From Flavobacterium agricola (GTDB taxonomy: Bacteria; Bacteroidota; Bacteroidia; Flavobacteriales; Flavobacteriaceae), in the NCBI RefSeq assembly GCF_025919725.1, contig NZ_CP081495.1, positions 186,001 to 250,000 of the forward strand: a stretch of DNA of 64,000 nucleotides, in the 5' to 3' direction. The position numbers were made by a program, and so were the translations under genes. The notes below the pieces were generated by a model. That model was not told the DNA's origin. It did not search any database and worked only from the letters and a program-made list of their open reading frames with translations. Below, one piece after another: positions 38,752 through 47,766 of the stretch (position 1 is its first letter; the number at the start of each line of letters is the position of its first letter).

Positions 38752-39558
38752 ATGAAAAAACTATTTTTATATAGCCTTCCGTTTGCATTACTTGCTGCAG
38801 TTAGCAGTTGTGTTAATAATGAAGAGCCTAAACCTAAAGTTGTTTATAAAGAAAAAGAAGTTGTAACAACCGAAGTAAAACGTGATACAACTATTTTAAA
38901 AGTTTCGGACTTGCCCGTGCATATGGACGGAAGTAAATATTTAATTTTTCCGATTGGTGATATTCGTATTTACGACGATAGTAAATACGCAAGCTACGGT
39001 AGATCTAAAATAAACCCAGCAATTAGCTATGCTATTTCTAACTACAATCGTTATGAAATAACAGGTTTTTTTGAAAATTTAAAATTTCAACACATAGATT
39101 CTACTTCGTTTAGAACCTTAACCGATAAAGTTTTACAAATTCAAACAGCAACCTATTTAAACACCATTGCAGCCAAATCAAATAAAAAAATATTGATTTA
39201 TACCATTACGGACGCAGATACCAATGGTGACCAAAAAGTGAATGCCAACGATATTAAATCGTTATATATTTCGGCGGCTGACGGAACCAAGTTTAAAAAA
39301 TTATCGCACGATTATCAGGAGTTGATTGATTGGAATATTGTTGAAGCTGCCAACCGTTTGTACTTTAGATCGATTGAAGATATTAATAAAAATGGCGTTT
39401 TTGACAGCTTAGATAAATTGCATTATTATTACGTAAATTTATTAGATACTGCTTGGCAAGTACACGAATACGATGCCGTTCAGAACTTATCTGCTGCAGA
39501 TTTTATGGAACTAAATAAACCTAAAGCTGAAACAGAATCAGCCGAAGAGCAAGAATAA
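38752..39558 (+). CDS. Lipoprotein with EF-hand/dockerin-like repeats
   Basis: 268 residues. The signal ends in a lipobox VSSC (Cys20). Two stretches look like calcium loops: DADTNGDQKVNANDI (about residues 154-168, close to the DxDxDG pattern of dockerin and EF-hand sites) and DINKNGVFDSLDK (about 208-220). Spacing of about 50 residues is longer than in a true dockerin. The rest is not recognised. The position right after a TonB receptor gene fits a surface accessory protein. Confidence 0.8.
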   Translation: MKKLFLYSLPFALLAAVSSCVNNEEPKPKVVYKEKEVVTTEVKRDTTILKVSDLPVHMDGSKYLIFPIGDIRIYDDSKYASYGRSKINPAISYAISNYNRYEITGFFENLKFQHIDSTSFRTLTDKVLQIQTATYLNTIAAKSNKKILIYTITDADTNGDQKVNANDIKSLYISAADGTKFKKLSHDYQELIDWNIVEAANRLYFRSIEDINKNGVFDSLDKLHYYYVNLLDTAWQVHEYDAVQNLSAADFMELNKPKAETESAEEQE

Positions 39559-39588
39559 AAAAGCAAACCTTAAGGTTTGCTTTTTTTA
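39558..39588. terminator. Bidirectional terminator
   Basis: 22-bp palindrome 39561-39582 (AAGCAAACCTT / AAGGTTTGCTT) with A and T flanks, serving both the lipoprotein gene and the DUF2971 gene. Confidence 0.9.
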
Positions 39589-40281
39589 TAACAATATATC
39601 GCTTTCTAAATCTGATTTTGCAATTTCAAACGAGTAACCTAAGCGTAAAACAATGGTTTGTACTAAGTTTTTGTACCAATTTAAAGAGCGTGGGTGAATG
39701 TACAAACGTTCTATTAAATGATTCGGATCAATATCAATTTTTAAGCCATCGTTAACCGATTTGTTTAATTGCGTCGCATCACCAATTAAGCGCACTTCGT
39801 TTTCGTACTGAAAGCTTTTGCGTTTGTACAAATACGGAAAATATTTGTCGGTAAACGGAATGTATTCTTTTTTATAATCAATATAATTTACCTCTCCAAT
39901 TTGTAAATCAATAGCTCGGTCTTGGTACTCAACGCTATTTTGAAGTTTTCCGATGGTTGACTGAATAGCTAAACCTTCGTTATTTTTTGTGAAAATTTGC
40001 CACATGGCAAAACTTTCGTGTGCATTGGCATGCCAACTGCTAATAACAATATTTTTACGTTGCGCTTTATAATTGCTTAAATAATCGGGTTTGTTTTTTA
40101 AAAGCTCTTTAATTTCTTCAAAAGTTGGCTCACTAAAAGTACCTTCGTACTGATCTTCAAACTTATCAGAACGAGATAAAAACATTTTTCTGGAAATAAG
40201 TAAATCTAAAAACTTAGATAAATCAAGATATTTCCAGATTATGGTTTCGTTATTTAATGTTTTAATTAAGCGCTGATCCAT
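39586..40281 (-). CDS. DUF2971 family protein
   Basis: 231 residues from ATG 40281; the frame also opens at a TTG three codons earlier. The DUF2971 pattern is clear: WKYLDLSKFLDLLISRKMFLSRSDKFEDQYEGTF at the start, SSWHANAHESFAMWQIFT in the middle and YKRKSFQYENEVRLIG further on. Cytoplasmic, function unknown in the family. It follows pncB by 9 bases, so a shared transcript is likely, but the meaning is unclear. Confidence 0.88.
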   Translation of the reverse strand: MDQRLIKTLNNETIIWKYLDLSKFLDLLISRKMFLSRSDKFEDQYEGTFSEPTFEEIKELLKNKPDYLSNYKAQRKNIVISSWHANAHESFAMWQIFTKNNEGLAIQSTIGKLQNSVEYQDRAIDLQIGEVNYIDYKKEYIPFTDKYFPYLYKRKSFQYENEVRLIGDATQLNKSVNDGLKIDIDPNHLIERLYIHPRSLNWYKNLVQTIVLRLGYSFEIAKSDLESDILL

Positions 40282-40290
40282 GGTAAGCAA

Positions 40291-41481
40291 TTAAGCAAAA
40301 GGAATTTCTAATAAACGTTTTGATAATTCAATATCGTTAGGTTTACCGGTGTGTTTTTTAGGTTCGTCAGAAAGTTTAACAACGCCCGTCCAATCACCAC
40401 CTTCAGGTAAAGCTTCGGTCATTTTTAAAACAATGTTCATGCGTTCTAATCCCACATCGTTTGTAAAATCGGTACCAATGCCAAAGCTCATTCCAATTTT
40501 TCCACGGCAATAATTCACAATTCGATCTACTTTTTCGTAATCTAATCCGTCAGAAAAAATGATGGTTTTGGTAGTTGGGTTGATGCCCATTTTTTTATAA
40601 TGTGCAATGGTTTTGTCGGCAAATTCTAACGTATCACCGCTGTCGTGGCGCACGCCATCAAATAATTTGGCAAATTTTTTATCAAATTGTTGAAAGAAAA
40701 CCTCGGTGGTATACGTATCGGTTAAGGCAATGCCTAAATCGCCGCGGTACGCATCAACCCAATGTTCTAACCCCATATAATTAGCCATTTTAAAACCATA
40801 TTTTGCTGCATGAAACATAAACCATTCGTGCGCGTGGGTACCAATAGGTTTGGTGTTGTATTTCATGGCTAAATGTACGTTGCTTGTACCAATAAAACAT
40901 TTTTCACCATAATCTTTCAACGCTTTTACCACTAAATCGTGCACATGAATAGAATGACGGCGACGGGTACCAAATTCGGCTACATTAATGCCCAATTGGT
41001 TGTATTTTTCTATTTTATCTTTTGTTCTTTTTATAACCATTTCATCGGCTTCACGAGTAAGACCGGTAGTTATGTAATACAATTCACAAATTAAGGCCAT
41101 AATAGCAACTTCCCATAAAATGGTTCGGTACCAATAACCTTCTATTTTTACGCTTAATTCAGATCCGTTTTGTTCTACCACAACTTCGTTTGGATCGTAA
41201 CGATAACCTTGTAAAAAATCTAAATAGGTAGGATCTAGATACGGGCAATTTATGCTTAAAAATACTTTTTCGGCATCCGTTAATTTTAAGTTTGCCATTG
41301 CATCAATTGCTTTACGTAAATGATTGGCAAAACCTTCTGGAAATTGGTGTTTGCCACGATTTATAAATTCGTAACGAGCTTTTGCGTAAGGAAAAAGCTT
41401 TATTACGGCATGTTGCATTGTGAATTTATAAAAATCGTTATCTAAAAGAGACGGAAGAATATTGTAATTAATTGCGCTCAT
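40291..41481 (-). CDS. pncB: Nicotinate phosphoribosyltransferase
   Basis: 396 residues. Typical PncB start (LLDNDFYKFTMQHAVIKLFP), GTRRRHSIHVHD with the catalytic His, EWFMFHAAKYG, and FDGVRHDSGD (PRPP/phosphate site), then KIIFSDGLD and the GIGTDFTNDVG loop. It makes nicotinate mononucleotide from nicotinate and PRPP for NAD salvage. Normal family length. Confidence 0.97.
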   Translation of the reverse strand: MSAINYNILPSLLDNDFYKFTMQHAVIKLFPYAKARYEFINRGKHQFPEGFANHLRKAIDAMANLKLTDAEKVFLSINCPYLDPTYLDFLQGYRYDPNEVVVEQNGSELSVKIEGYWYRTILWEVAIMALICELYYITTGLTREADEMVIKRTKDKIEKYNQLGINVAEFGTRRRHSIHVHDLVVKALKDYGEKCFIGTSNVHLAMKYNTKPIGTHAHEWFMFHAAKYGFKMANYMGLEHWVDAYRGDLGIALTDTYTTEVFFQQFDKKFAKLFDGVRHDSGDTLEFADKTIAHYKKMGINPTTKTIIFSDGLDYEKVDRIVNYCRGKIGMSFGIGTDFTNDVGLERMNIVLKMTEALPEGGDWTGVVKLSDEPKKHTGKPNDIELSKRLLEIPFA

Positions 41482-41562
41482 ATATGGTAATTTTGAAACA
41501 TTAAATTTACTGAATATTTAGCTTGTATTTTAAACTTAATGCTAATTTATGTTTATGTGTTT

Positions 41563-41769
41563 TTAATCGGGATGATATGCTAAAATATCTGCAGGTTGGC
41601 AATCTAAAACTTTGCAAATAGCTTCTAAAGTTGAAAAACGAATGGCTTTTGCTTTTCCTGTTTTTAAAATAGAAAGATTGGTTGTAGTAATTCCAATTTT
41701 ATCTGCTAATTCTTGCGATTGCATTTTGCGTTTGGCTAACATTACATCAAGATTTATAATTATTGCCAT
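41563..41769 (-). CDS. HTH transcriptional regulator, YozG-like (Xre/Cro)
   Basis: 68 residues, only a helix-turn-helix domain: KRKMQSQELADKIGITTTNLSILKTGKAKAIRFSTLEAICKVLDCQPADIL. This short Xre type with the tail LDCQPADIL is normally found next to DUF2975 membrane-protein genes, as here (gene upstream by 5 bases). It is likely to bind the inverted repeat over the promoter at 42335-42372; that is inference. Confidence 0.92.
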   Translation of the reverse strand: MAIIINLDVMLAKRKMQSQELADKIGITTTNLSILKTGKAKAIRFSTLEAICKVLDCQPADILAYHPD

Positions 41770-41774
41770 TTTAA

Positions 41775-42323
41775 TTAAATTGTTAATTCGTTTTCTTGTT
41801 TCAAGTTTATATTTTCTTGTTTTTGGTAGAAAGCAATTTTAAATACCTTTCCGATAACCAAAAATAAAATTCCTATAATTAAGCCATTAAATGGATTTAA
41901 TATAAAATCTTCAAATTGAAATGAAAATTTATTAATAGTAGAACTTAAGTCAATAGCCATAAAAATTGTAAATAATTTTACTACTAGAAAGTTACCAATA
42001 AATAACCAACCCGATTTTATAAAATAAGATGCATTTTGTAGTGAAAATAGATCCAGCTTTATAAAATTAGTAACGCATTTTCTAATTAAAATAAATCCGT
42101 AAATGTTAACTACATAACTAACGATGCAAATTGCAAAATAAATACAAATTAAAAGAAAGTTGTCTTTTACAAGATTTGCTTCGTTAATAAATTTAAAAGC
42201 TTGCATATCATTTTTCTCAAATTTTAAAATTGAACTGAATGCAAACATCAACATTGGAATGATTAAAACAAGTTGAATAATGTATAAGGTTAGTAGGGCG
42301 TTTAAAATACGTAATGCTTTCAT
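41775..42323 (-). CDS. DUF2975 membrane protein
   Basis: 182 residues with four predicted membrane segments (about 8-30, 53-78, 98-122, 145-168). The pairing with a YozG-type HTH gene downstream and the four-TM layout place it in DUF2975. The family is poorly understood; the HTH/DUF2975 pair is often thought of as a regulatory module. An inverted repeat lies over the promoter just before its ATG. Confidence 0.82.
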   Translation of the reverse strand: MKALRILNALLTLYIIQLVLIIPMLMFAFSSILKFEKNDMQAFKFINEANLVKDNFLLICIYFAICIVSYVVNIYGFILIRKCVTNFIKLDLFSLQNASYFIKSGWLFIGNFLVVKLFTIFMAIDLSSTINKFSFQFEDFILNPFNGLIIGILFLVIGKVFKIAFYQKQENINLKQENELTI

Positions 42324-42334
42324 AATAAATTATT

Positions 42335-42372
42335 TTGTTATTGATAAAGATATAAAAATTATCGAATAACAA
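42335..42372 (-). promoter_or_regulatory. Inverted repeat over the DUF2975/HTH promoter (putative operator)
   Basis: TTGTTATTGATAA (42335-42347) and TTATCGAATAACAA (42359-42372) form an imperfect inverted repeat; the similarity extends outward (AATTATT on the left, AATAATT on the right). On the minus strand a TTG-N17-TATCTTTA promoter (one mismatch to TAnnTTTG) sits inside it. The DUF2975 start is 12 bases downstream, so a bound regulator would block this promoter. Confidence 0.6.
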
Positions 42373-42387
42373 TAATTAAATTAGAAT

Positions 42388-42420
42388 AAAAAAATCACTT
42401 TTAAAGAAAGTGATTTTTTT
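42388..42420 (-). terminator. Terminator of the ABC transporter operon
   Basis: AAAATCACTTT / AAAGTGATTTT stem (42391-42415) with T runs on both strands, 10 bases past the ABC gene stop. Confidence 0.85.
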
Positions 42421-42429
42421 ATTTAGGAA

Positions 42430-44265
42430 TTAAGCTTCTAACGATTGTAAAGAAACTAATTTGCTGTAAGTGCCATTTAAAGCTAAAAGCTGTTCGTGCG
42501 TGCCTTGTTCTATAATTTTACCTTTTTGCAAAACTAAAATTAAATCGGCTTTTTGAATGGTTGATAAACGATGGGCAATAACAATTGATGTTCTATTTTG
42601 CATCATTTTTTCTAGTGCATCCTGAACCAAACGTTCGCTTTCGGTATCAAGCGCTGAGGTTGCCTCGTCTAAAATCATGATTGGAGGATTTTTTAAAACC
42701 GCACGCGCAATAGAAATACGTTGTTTTTGGCCACCCGATATTTTGTTTCCTGCATCACCAATGTTGGTATGCAAACCTTCGGGTAAATCTTGCACAAATT
42801 CGTATGCATTAGCAATTTTAAGTGCTTTAATTACTTCTTCATCGGTTGCATCCAATTTACCTAGTTTTACGTTATCGGCAATTGATCCGTTAAACATAAC
42901 CGAATCTTGCGTTACCAATCCCATTTGATTGCGTAACGAATGCATGGTTACGTTTTTAATATTTTCGCCATCCATTAATATTTCACCTTCGTTCACATCG
43001 TAAAAACGCGTTAAAAGGTTTGCAATGGTACTTTTACCAGATCCGGATTGACCAACCAAGGCAACGGTTTTTCCTTTAGGAATGTTTACCGAGAAATTGG
43101 TTAAAACCGGTTCGTCATTGTTGTAACCAAATGTTACGTTTTTAATTTCGATGCCTTTTTCAAACCCGGTAATTTGTTTAGCGTTTGGTGCATCTTCAAT
43201 CGGGTTTTCAACTTCTAAAACTTCAAAAACACGTTCGGCAGCTGCTAAACCATTTTTTACTTGGTACGATGCTTTAGAAATTGCTTTTGCTGGCGTTAAT
43301 ATGTTGTAAGCTAAACCAATGTAAGCAATAAATTGTGCGCCGTTTAACGATTTATCTACTAAAACTAAGTTACCTCCGTAAACCAATAAAATACCAATTA
43401 CAACAATACCCATAAATTCGCTCATAGGTTGTGCTAAGTTATTTTTCTTGGCAATGGCGTTTGTTAATTTGTATAAACGGTTGATTGAGTTGTAAAATAA
43501 ATCTGAAAAAAACTTTTCGGCATTGTAACCTTTTACCACTTTTAAGCCCGAAAGCGTTTCTTCGGTAATCGAGATTAAATAACCATTTTCTTGCTGTGCG
43601 CGTGTTGATTTGCTTTTAAGGGATTTACCTATTTTGGTGATAATTAACCCAGAAATAGGGATGAAAATAAAAACAAATAAGGTTAGTTTCCAGCTGATAG
43701 AAAACATGGCGATTAATGAAAAAGCAATGGTTAACGGTTCTTTTACAATCAATTCTAATATTAAAAAGAATGAGTTTTGAACTTCGTTTACATCGCCTAA
43801 CATGCGCGCCATTACATCGCCTTTTCGTTTTTCAGAATAGTACGATACCGGTAACGAAACAATTTTTTTAAACATGTTTTCGCGTAAATCGCGTAAAACA
43901 CCGTTACGTAATTTGGTAATGTTTTGTAAGGCAAAATAGTTACTTAAGTTTTTAAGTAAAAAGGTTACAATTACTAAACCTACGGTTATCATTAATCCGT
44001 AATACGCGCCGTATTTTTCTGAATAAATGTTTACGTAATAAAATAAATATTGTTGCCAGTTGGATACCGCATCAACAAAACCGGTATATGCGGGTAATTG
44101 TTTTACTTTTTCGCCGTCGCCAAATAAAACTTGCAAAACGGGGAATATAAATACCATTCCGATTGTACTAAAAAGCGCATAAAGAATATTAAAGAAAATG
44201 TTTAGCACAACATTTCTTTTATATTTTTTAGCATACGGAACAATTTTTTTTAAATTTTCGTCCAT
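42430..44265 (-). CDS. MsbA-like ABC exporter (fused membrane and ATPase)
   Basis: 611 residues. An ABC-type membrane domain (about 1-330, six TM segments, starting with KYKRNVVLNIFFNILYALFSTIGM) is fused to an ATPase: GQSGSGKST (Walker A), SGGQKQRISIARAV (signature), PPIMILDEATSALD (Walker B) and AHRLST (switch). The plan is that of MsbA, the lipid A flippase, but other lipid or glycolipid exporters look the same. Its start shares a base with the stop of the mutase gene (TAATG). The operon also encodes a sugar transferase, so a lipid-linked sugar is a reasonable cargo. Confidence 0.92.
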   Translation of the reverse strand: MDENLKKIVPYAKKYKRNVVLNIFFNILYALFSTIGMVFIFPVLQVLFGDGEKVKQLPAYTGFVDAVSNWQQYLFYYVNIYSEKYGAYYGLMITVGLVIVTFLLKNLSNYFALQNITKLRNGVLRDLRENMFKKIVSLPVSYYSEKRKGDVMARMLGDVNEVQNSFFLILELIVKEPLTIAFSLIAMFSISWKLTLFVFIFIPISGLIITKIGKSLKSKSTRAQQENGYLISITEETLSGLKVVKGYNAEKFFSDLFYNSINRLYKLTNAIAKKNNLAQPMSEFMGIVVIGILLVYGGNLVLVDKSLNGAQFIAYIGLAYNILTPAKAISKASYQVKNGLAAAERVFEVLEVENPIEDAPNAKQITGFEKGIEIKNVTFGYNNDEPVLTNFSVNIPKGKTVALVGQSGSGKSTIANLLTRFYDVNEGEILMDGENIKNVTMHSLRNQMGLVTQDSVMFNGSIADNVKLGKLDATDEEVIKALKIANAYEFVQDLPEGLHTNIGDAGNKISGGQKQRISIARAVLKNPPIMILDEATSALDTESERLVQDALEKMMQNRTSIVIAHRLSTIQKADLILVLQKGKIIEQGTHEQLLALNGTYSKLVSLQSLEA

Positions 44266-45995
44266 TAATTTAATTGTAAATCGGTAATAATGTTGTTTAT
44301 TTTTTCAGTTAAATACGCATCGGCTTGTTCAATTTCGTTCACATTCTCGATTGGTAAGTTTACGCTGAAATAGAATTTTATTTTTGGTTCGGTTCCGCTT
44401 GGGCGTGCACAAATTTTAGATCCGTCTGCTAAATAGTAAATTAATACGTTAGATTGCGGAATGTGCAACGCTTCAACTTCGCCCGTTAACATGTTTTTTG
44501 CGGTAGAATTTTGATAGTCTTCTATAAAAACTACGGTTTCGTTGTTTAGTTCGGTAAACGGATTTTCGCGTAGTTTGGTCATCATCGCTTTAATTTCGTT
44601 TGCACCTTCAATTCCTTTTTTGGTGATTGAAATTAAATGTTCTTTGTAATATCCATGATCCACAAATAAGTTTTGTAATTCTTGATATACCGAGCTTCCT
44701 GCAGCTTTTGCTAAGGCAGCAATTTCGCAAATTAATAGGGTAGAAGCTACAGCATCTTTATCGCGAACGGCATCGCCCACCATAAAACCAAAGCTTTCTT
44801 CGCCACCGCCAATAAATTTTTGTTCAGGGAAATCTTTAATGAATTTTGCAATCCATTTAAAACCGGTTAATCCAACTTTAATATCAACTTCATAAGCTTC
44901 GGCTAAAGCCAGCATCATTGGTGTTGAAACGATGGTTGAGCCGATAAAATGTTTTTTACCTTCTAGTTTGTTGGCACGTTTCCATTGTTCTAACAAAAAC
45001 GCGGTCATTAAAACCATGGTTTGGTTTCCGTTTAATAAAACCATTTCGCCACTATTATCACGAACGGCAACACCTAAACGATCGGAATCCGGATCGGTAC
45101 CCACCACAATATCTGCATTAATTTTATTGGCTAATGCTAATGCCATGGTTAACGCTTCTGGTTCTTCCGGATTTGGTGATTTTACCGTTGGAAAATCGCC
45201 GTTAGGTTCGGCTTGTTCTACCACAATATTCACATCGGTATAACCTGCTTTAGATAAAACGTTTGGAATGGCTTTAATTGAGGTTCCGTGTAACGAGGTA
45301 AAAACAATTTTTAAGTTTTCTTTTGCCGCAGCTGGCGTGTTAAACGATGCATTTTCGATGGCTGAAAGTGCAAAAGCTTCGTCAATTTCTGCCCCGATAT
45401 ATGTAATTAATTCTGGATTTGCTTTGAAGTTGATATCAGCATATTGTAGGTTTTCAATCACCTCAATAATTTCTTTATCTTGTGGTGGAACCAATTGGCC
45501 GCCATCTTGCCAATAAACTTTGTAACCGTTGTATTCTGGCGGATTATGTGATGCTGTTAATACAATTCCGGCATGGCAGTTTAAGTATTTTACTGCAAAA
45601 GATAATTCGGGCGTAGGACGTAATTCTTCAAACAAATAAACCTGAATGCCATTTGCTGAAAAAACATTGGCAACAATTTGTGCTAATGAATCGCTGTTAT
45701 GACGGCAATCGTATGCAATAGCAACTTTAATTTGCTCGCCAGCGAAGGTTTGTTTTAAATATTGAGATAAACCTTGGGTGTTTTTACCTAACGTATATTT
45801 ATTAATACGATTAGTACCTACTCCCATTACGCCGCGCATACCGCCGGTTCCGAATTCTAAGTTTTTGTAAAAAGCATCTTGCAATTCTGCCGGATCGCTG
45901 GTTAGCATTTCTGTAACGCGTTCTTGGGTTTCGGTATCAAAAGTAGGGGTTAACCATTGGTTAACTTTATCTAGAATTTCTTTTTCGATGTGCAT
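44265..45995 (-). CDS. Phospho-sugar mutase (phosphoglucomutase/phosphomannomutase)
   Basis: 576 residues starting at MHIEKEILDKVNQW (ATG 45995); 11 further in-frame codons upstream are not conserved and overlap the neighbour. Alpha-D-phosphohexomutase family, with the phosphoserine loop TASHNPPEYNGYK, metal loop GTDPDSDRLG, sugar loop GGEESFGFM and the C-terminal phosphate site RPSGTEPKIKFY. It interconverts hexose 1- and 6-phosphates, giving precursors for nucleotide sugars. Length and sequence suit the long phosphoglucomutase type. Encoded between a glycosyltransferase and an ABC flippase. Confidence 0.94.
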   Translation of the reverse strand: MHIEKEILDKVNQWLTPTFDTETQERVTEMLTSDPAELQDAFYKNLEFGTGGMRGVMGVGTNRINKYTLGKNTQGLSQYLKQTFAGEQIKVAIAYDCRHNSDSLAQIVANVFSANGIQVYLFEELRPTPELSFAVKYLNCHAGIVLTASHNPPEYNGYKVYWQDGGQLVPPQDKEIIEVIENLQYADINFKANPELITYIGAEIDEAFALSAIENASFNTPAAAKENLKIVFTSLHGTSIKAIPNVLSKAGYTDVNIVVEQAEPNGDFPTVKSPNPEEPEALTMALALANKINADIVVGTDPDSDRLGVAVRDNSGEMVLLNGNQTMVLMTAFLLEQWKRANKLEGKKHFIGSTIVSTPMMLALAEAYEVDIKVGLTGFKWIAKFIKDFPEQKFIGGGEESFGFMVGDAVRDKDAVASTLLICEIAALAKAAGSSVYQELQNLFVDHGYYKEHLISITKKGIEGANEIKAMMTKLRENPFTELNNETVVFIEDYQNSTAKNMLTGEVEALHIPQSNVLIYYLADGSKICARPSGTEPKIKFYFSVNLPIENVNEIEQADAYLTEKINNIITDLQLN

Positions 45996-46005
45996 AAAAA
46001 ATGTA

Positions 46006-46962
46006 TTATACGTGTAACAGTTGCGCAATTTTGTAACGCGCTTCGTTATTTTTTGTTCTTAAAATAATTTCGCCTAAAAAGCCGGCTAAAAATAATTGCG
46101 TACCAATAACCATGGTAGTTAATGCAATGTAAAACCACGGATTGTTGGTTACCAGCACTGCAGGTTCGCCAACAGAAAGTTTATATAATTTATAAACTCC
46201 AATATAAGCTGCCGCCAAAAGACCGATAGCAAACATTAGCGCGCCTAAAGCACCAAAAAAATGCATAGGGCGTTTGCCAAATTTTGACAGAAACCAAATG
46301 GTGATTAAATCTAAAAAGCCATTTATAAATCGTTCCATACCAAATTTAGAACTGCCATACTTACGTGCTTGGTGTTGTACTACTTTTTCGTTAATTTTAG
46401 TGAAGCCTGCATTTTTAGCTAATACAGGAATATAGCGGTGCATTTCGCCATATACCTCAATGTTTTTAACTACTTCATTGCTGTATGCTTTTAATCCGCA
46501 GTTAAAATCGTGTAAATAAACGCCTGATGTTTTACGTGCTGCCCAATTAAAAAGCTTAGAAGGCATGTTTTTCATTAAAACATTATCGTAACGTTTTTTC
46601 TTCCAACCCGAAATTAAATCAAAACCATCGTTTTTAATTAGGTTATAAAGTTCTGGAATTTCGTCGGGGCTGTCTTGCAAATCGGCATCCATGGTAATAA
46701 CCACATCGCCTTGCGCTTTTTCAAAACCGGCATGTAAGGCTTGCGATTTGCCGTAGTTTTTTAAAAACTTGATACCTTTTACTGCTGGATTTTCTTTCGC
46801 TATTGCTTCGATACAATTCCACGAATTGTCGGTGCTGCCGTCATCAATAAAAATAACTTCATACAAATAGTTGTTTTTATCCATCACGGTTTTTATCCAA
46901 CGATGTAATTCGGGCAAAGATTCAGCTTCGTTTAATAGCGGAATTATAACAGATATATCCAT
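46006..46962 (-). CDS. GT2 glycosyltransferase, DPM1/ArnC-like
   Basis: 318 residues. GT-A domain: DISVIIPLLNEAESLPEL, IDDGSTDNSW, KSQALHAGFEKAQGDVVITMDADLQDSPDEIP (DxD in DADLQD). Two C-terminal membrane segments (about 228-256 and 268-298) end the protein. This is the layout of polyprenyl-phosphate sugar transferases (dolichol-phosphate mannose synthase, ArnC). It probably loads a sugar onto a lipid carrier at the inner membrane. Confidence 0.93.
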   Translation of the reverse strand: MDISVIIPLLNEAESLPELHRWIKTVMDKNNYLYEVIFIDDGSTDNSWNCIEAIAKENPAVKGIKFLKNYGKSQALHAGFEKAQGDVVITMDADLQDSPDEIPELYNLIKNDGFDLISGWKKKRYDNVLMKNMPSKLFNWAARKTSGVYLHDFNCGLKAYSNEVVKNIEVYGEMHRYIPVLAKNAGFTKINEKVVQHQARKYGSSKFGMERFINGFLDLITIWFLSKFGKRPMHFFGALGALMFAIGLLAAAYIGVYKLYKLSVGEPAVLVTNNPWFYIALTTMVIGTQLFLAGFLGEIILRTKNNEARYKIAQLLHV

Positions 46963-46970
46963 GTATTTCG

Positions 46971-47540
46971 TTAAATAGTTTGACGGTTTCTAAATATTAA
47001 ACCTAAAAACGCTCCGTACATAGCATGACCAATAAGTTTTACAGCTAAACCGCTAATATATTCACCAACGGTATATGGGTTTGCACTTCGGGCCTCTATA
47101 ATCATTGCATCAATTTGTTCTTGTGTTAAATTTAGGCTGTTTGCCATTTTTAAGCTGTATTCTAACGACATTTCTTTTAGCGGGCCTTGAATTTCTGGAG
47201 CAACTACGTTAAAAATTATAATGTAAAAAATAACGCTAATTGTACTACCAATGGCACCTGCAATAAAATAAGTAGTAAAGGCATCTTTAAAAATAATAGC
47301 ATTGCCTAATTTTTGGCGTGTAGTCCAAACTACCATAATACCCAAAATAGCATATATAGCAAGTTCTACAATACCTATATATGGGTTTAAAAATAAACGA
47401 TAATCAATTAAATAAATACCTAAACAAATTAGTACGCTTATACCACCCATAATAAGGCCGTAAAAAACACCATTTTTTTGCACAATTTGCTTAACTTTAA
47501 CAGGGTCGTAAATTTCTTGATTATCCATAACAGATTTCAT
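46971..47540 (-). CDS. DUF4199 membrane protein
   Basis: 189 residues with about four membrane segments (25-45, 55-75, 88-115, 160-182). KQIVQKNGVFYGLIMGGISVLICL and FKDAFTTYFIAGAIGSTISVIFYIIIFNV match the DUF4199 pattern common in Flavobacteria. Function unknown. It heads an operon with the sugar transferase (8 bases downstream), mutase and ABC exporter, so a role in making or moving a glycolipid is a fair guess. Confidence 0.85.
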   Translation of the reverse strand: MKSVMDNQEIYDPVKVKQIVQKNGVFYGLIMGGISVLICLGIYLIDYRLFLNPYIGIVELAIYAILGIMVVWTTRQKLGNAIIFKDAFTTYFIAGAIGSTISVIFYIIIFNVVAPEIQGPLKEMSLEYSLKMANSLNLTQEQIDAMIIEARSANPYTVGEYISGLAVKLIGHAMYGAFLGLIFRNRQTI

Positions 47541-47621
47541 ATAATAGTATTAAATTTATATAGCCTACAAATATACTAAAAAACATAGTTTATGAAGTGC
47601 TAAAAAAAATAAGATAACTAT

Positions 47622-47650
47622 TTGAAATATCAAATAAAGTAGTAAATTTG
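47622..47650 (+). promoter_or_regulatory. Promoter of rpmE2
   Basis: TTG (47622-47624), 18 bases, then TAAATTTG (47643-47650), both perfect. Transcription would leave a leader of about 110 bases before the ATG, long for a 252-base gene. Confidence 0.7.
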
Positions 47651-47766
47651 CATTCTGAATAAAAAACATTTTTAACAAAAAAGTCCTAACGGGTTTACAC
47701 CTTTGCCTTAAAAATAAGTAAAGCCTCGAAATTCGTTACGATTAAAAATTTTAAATACAAATAACA

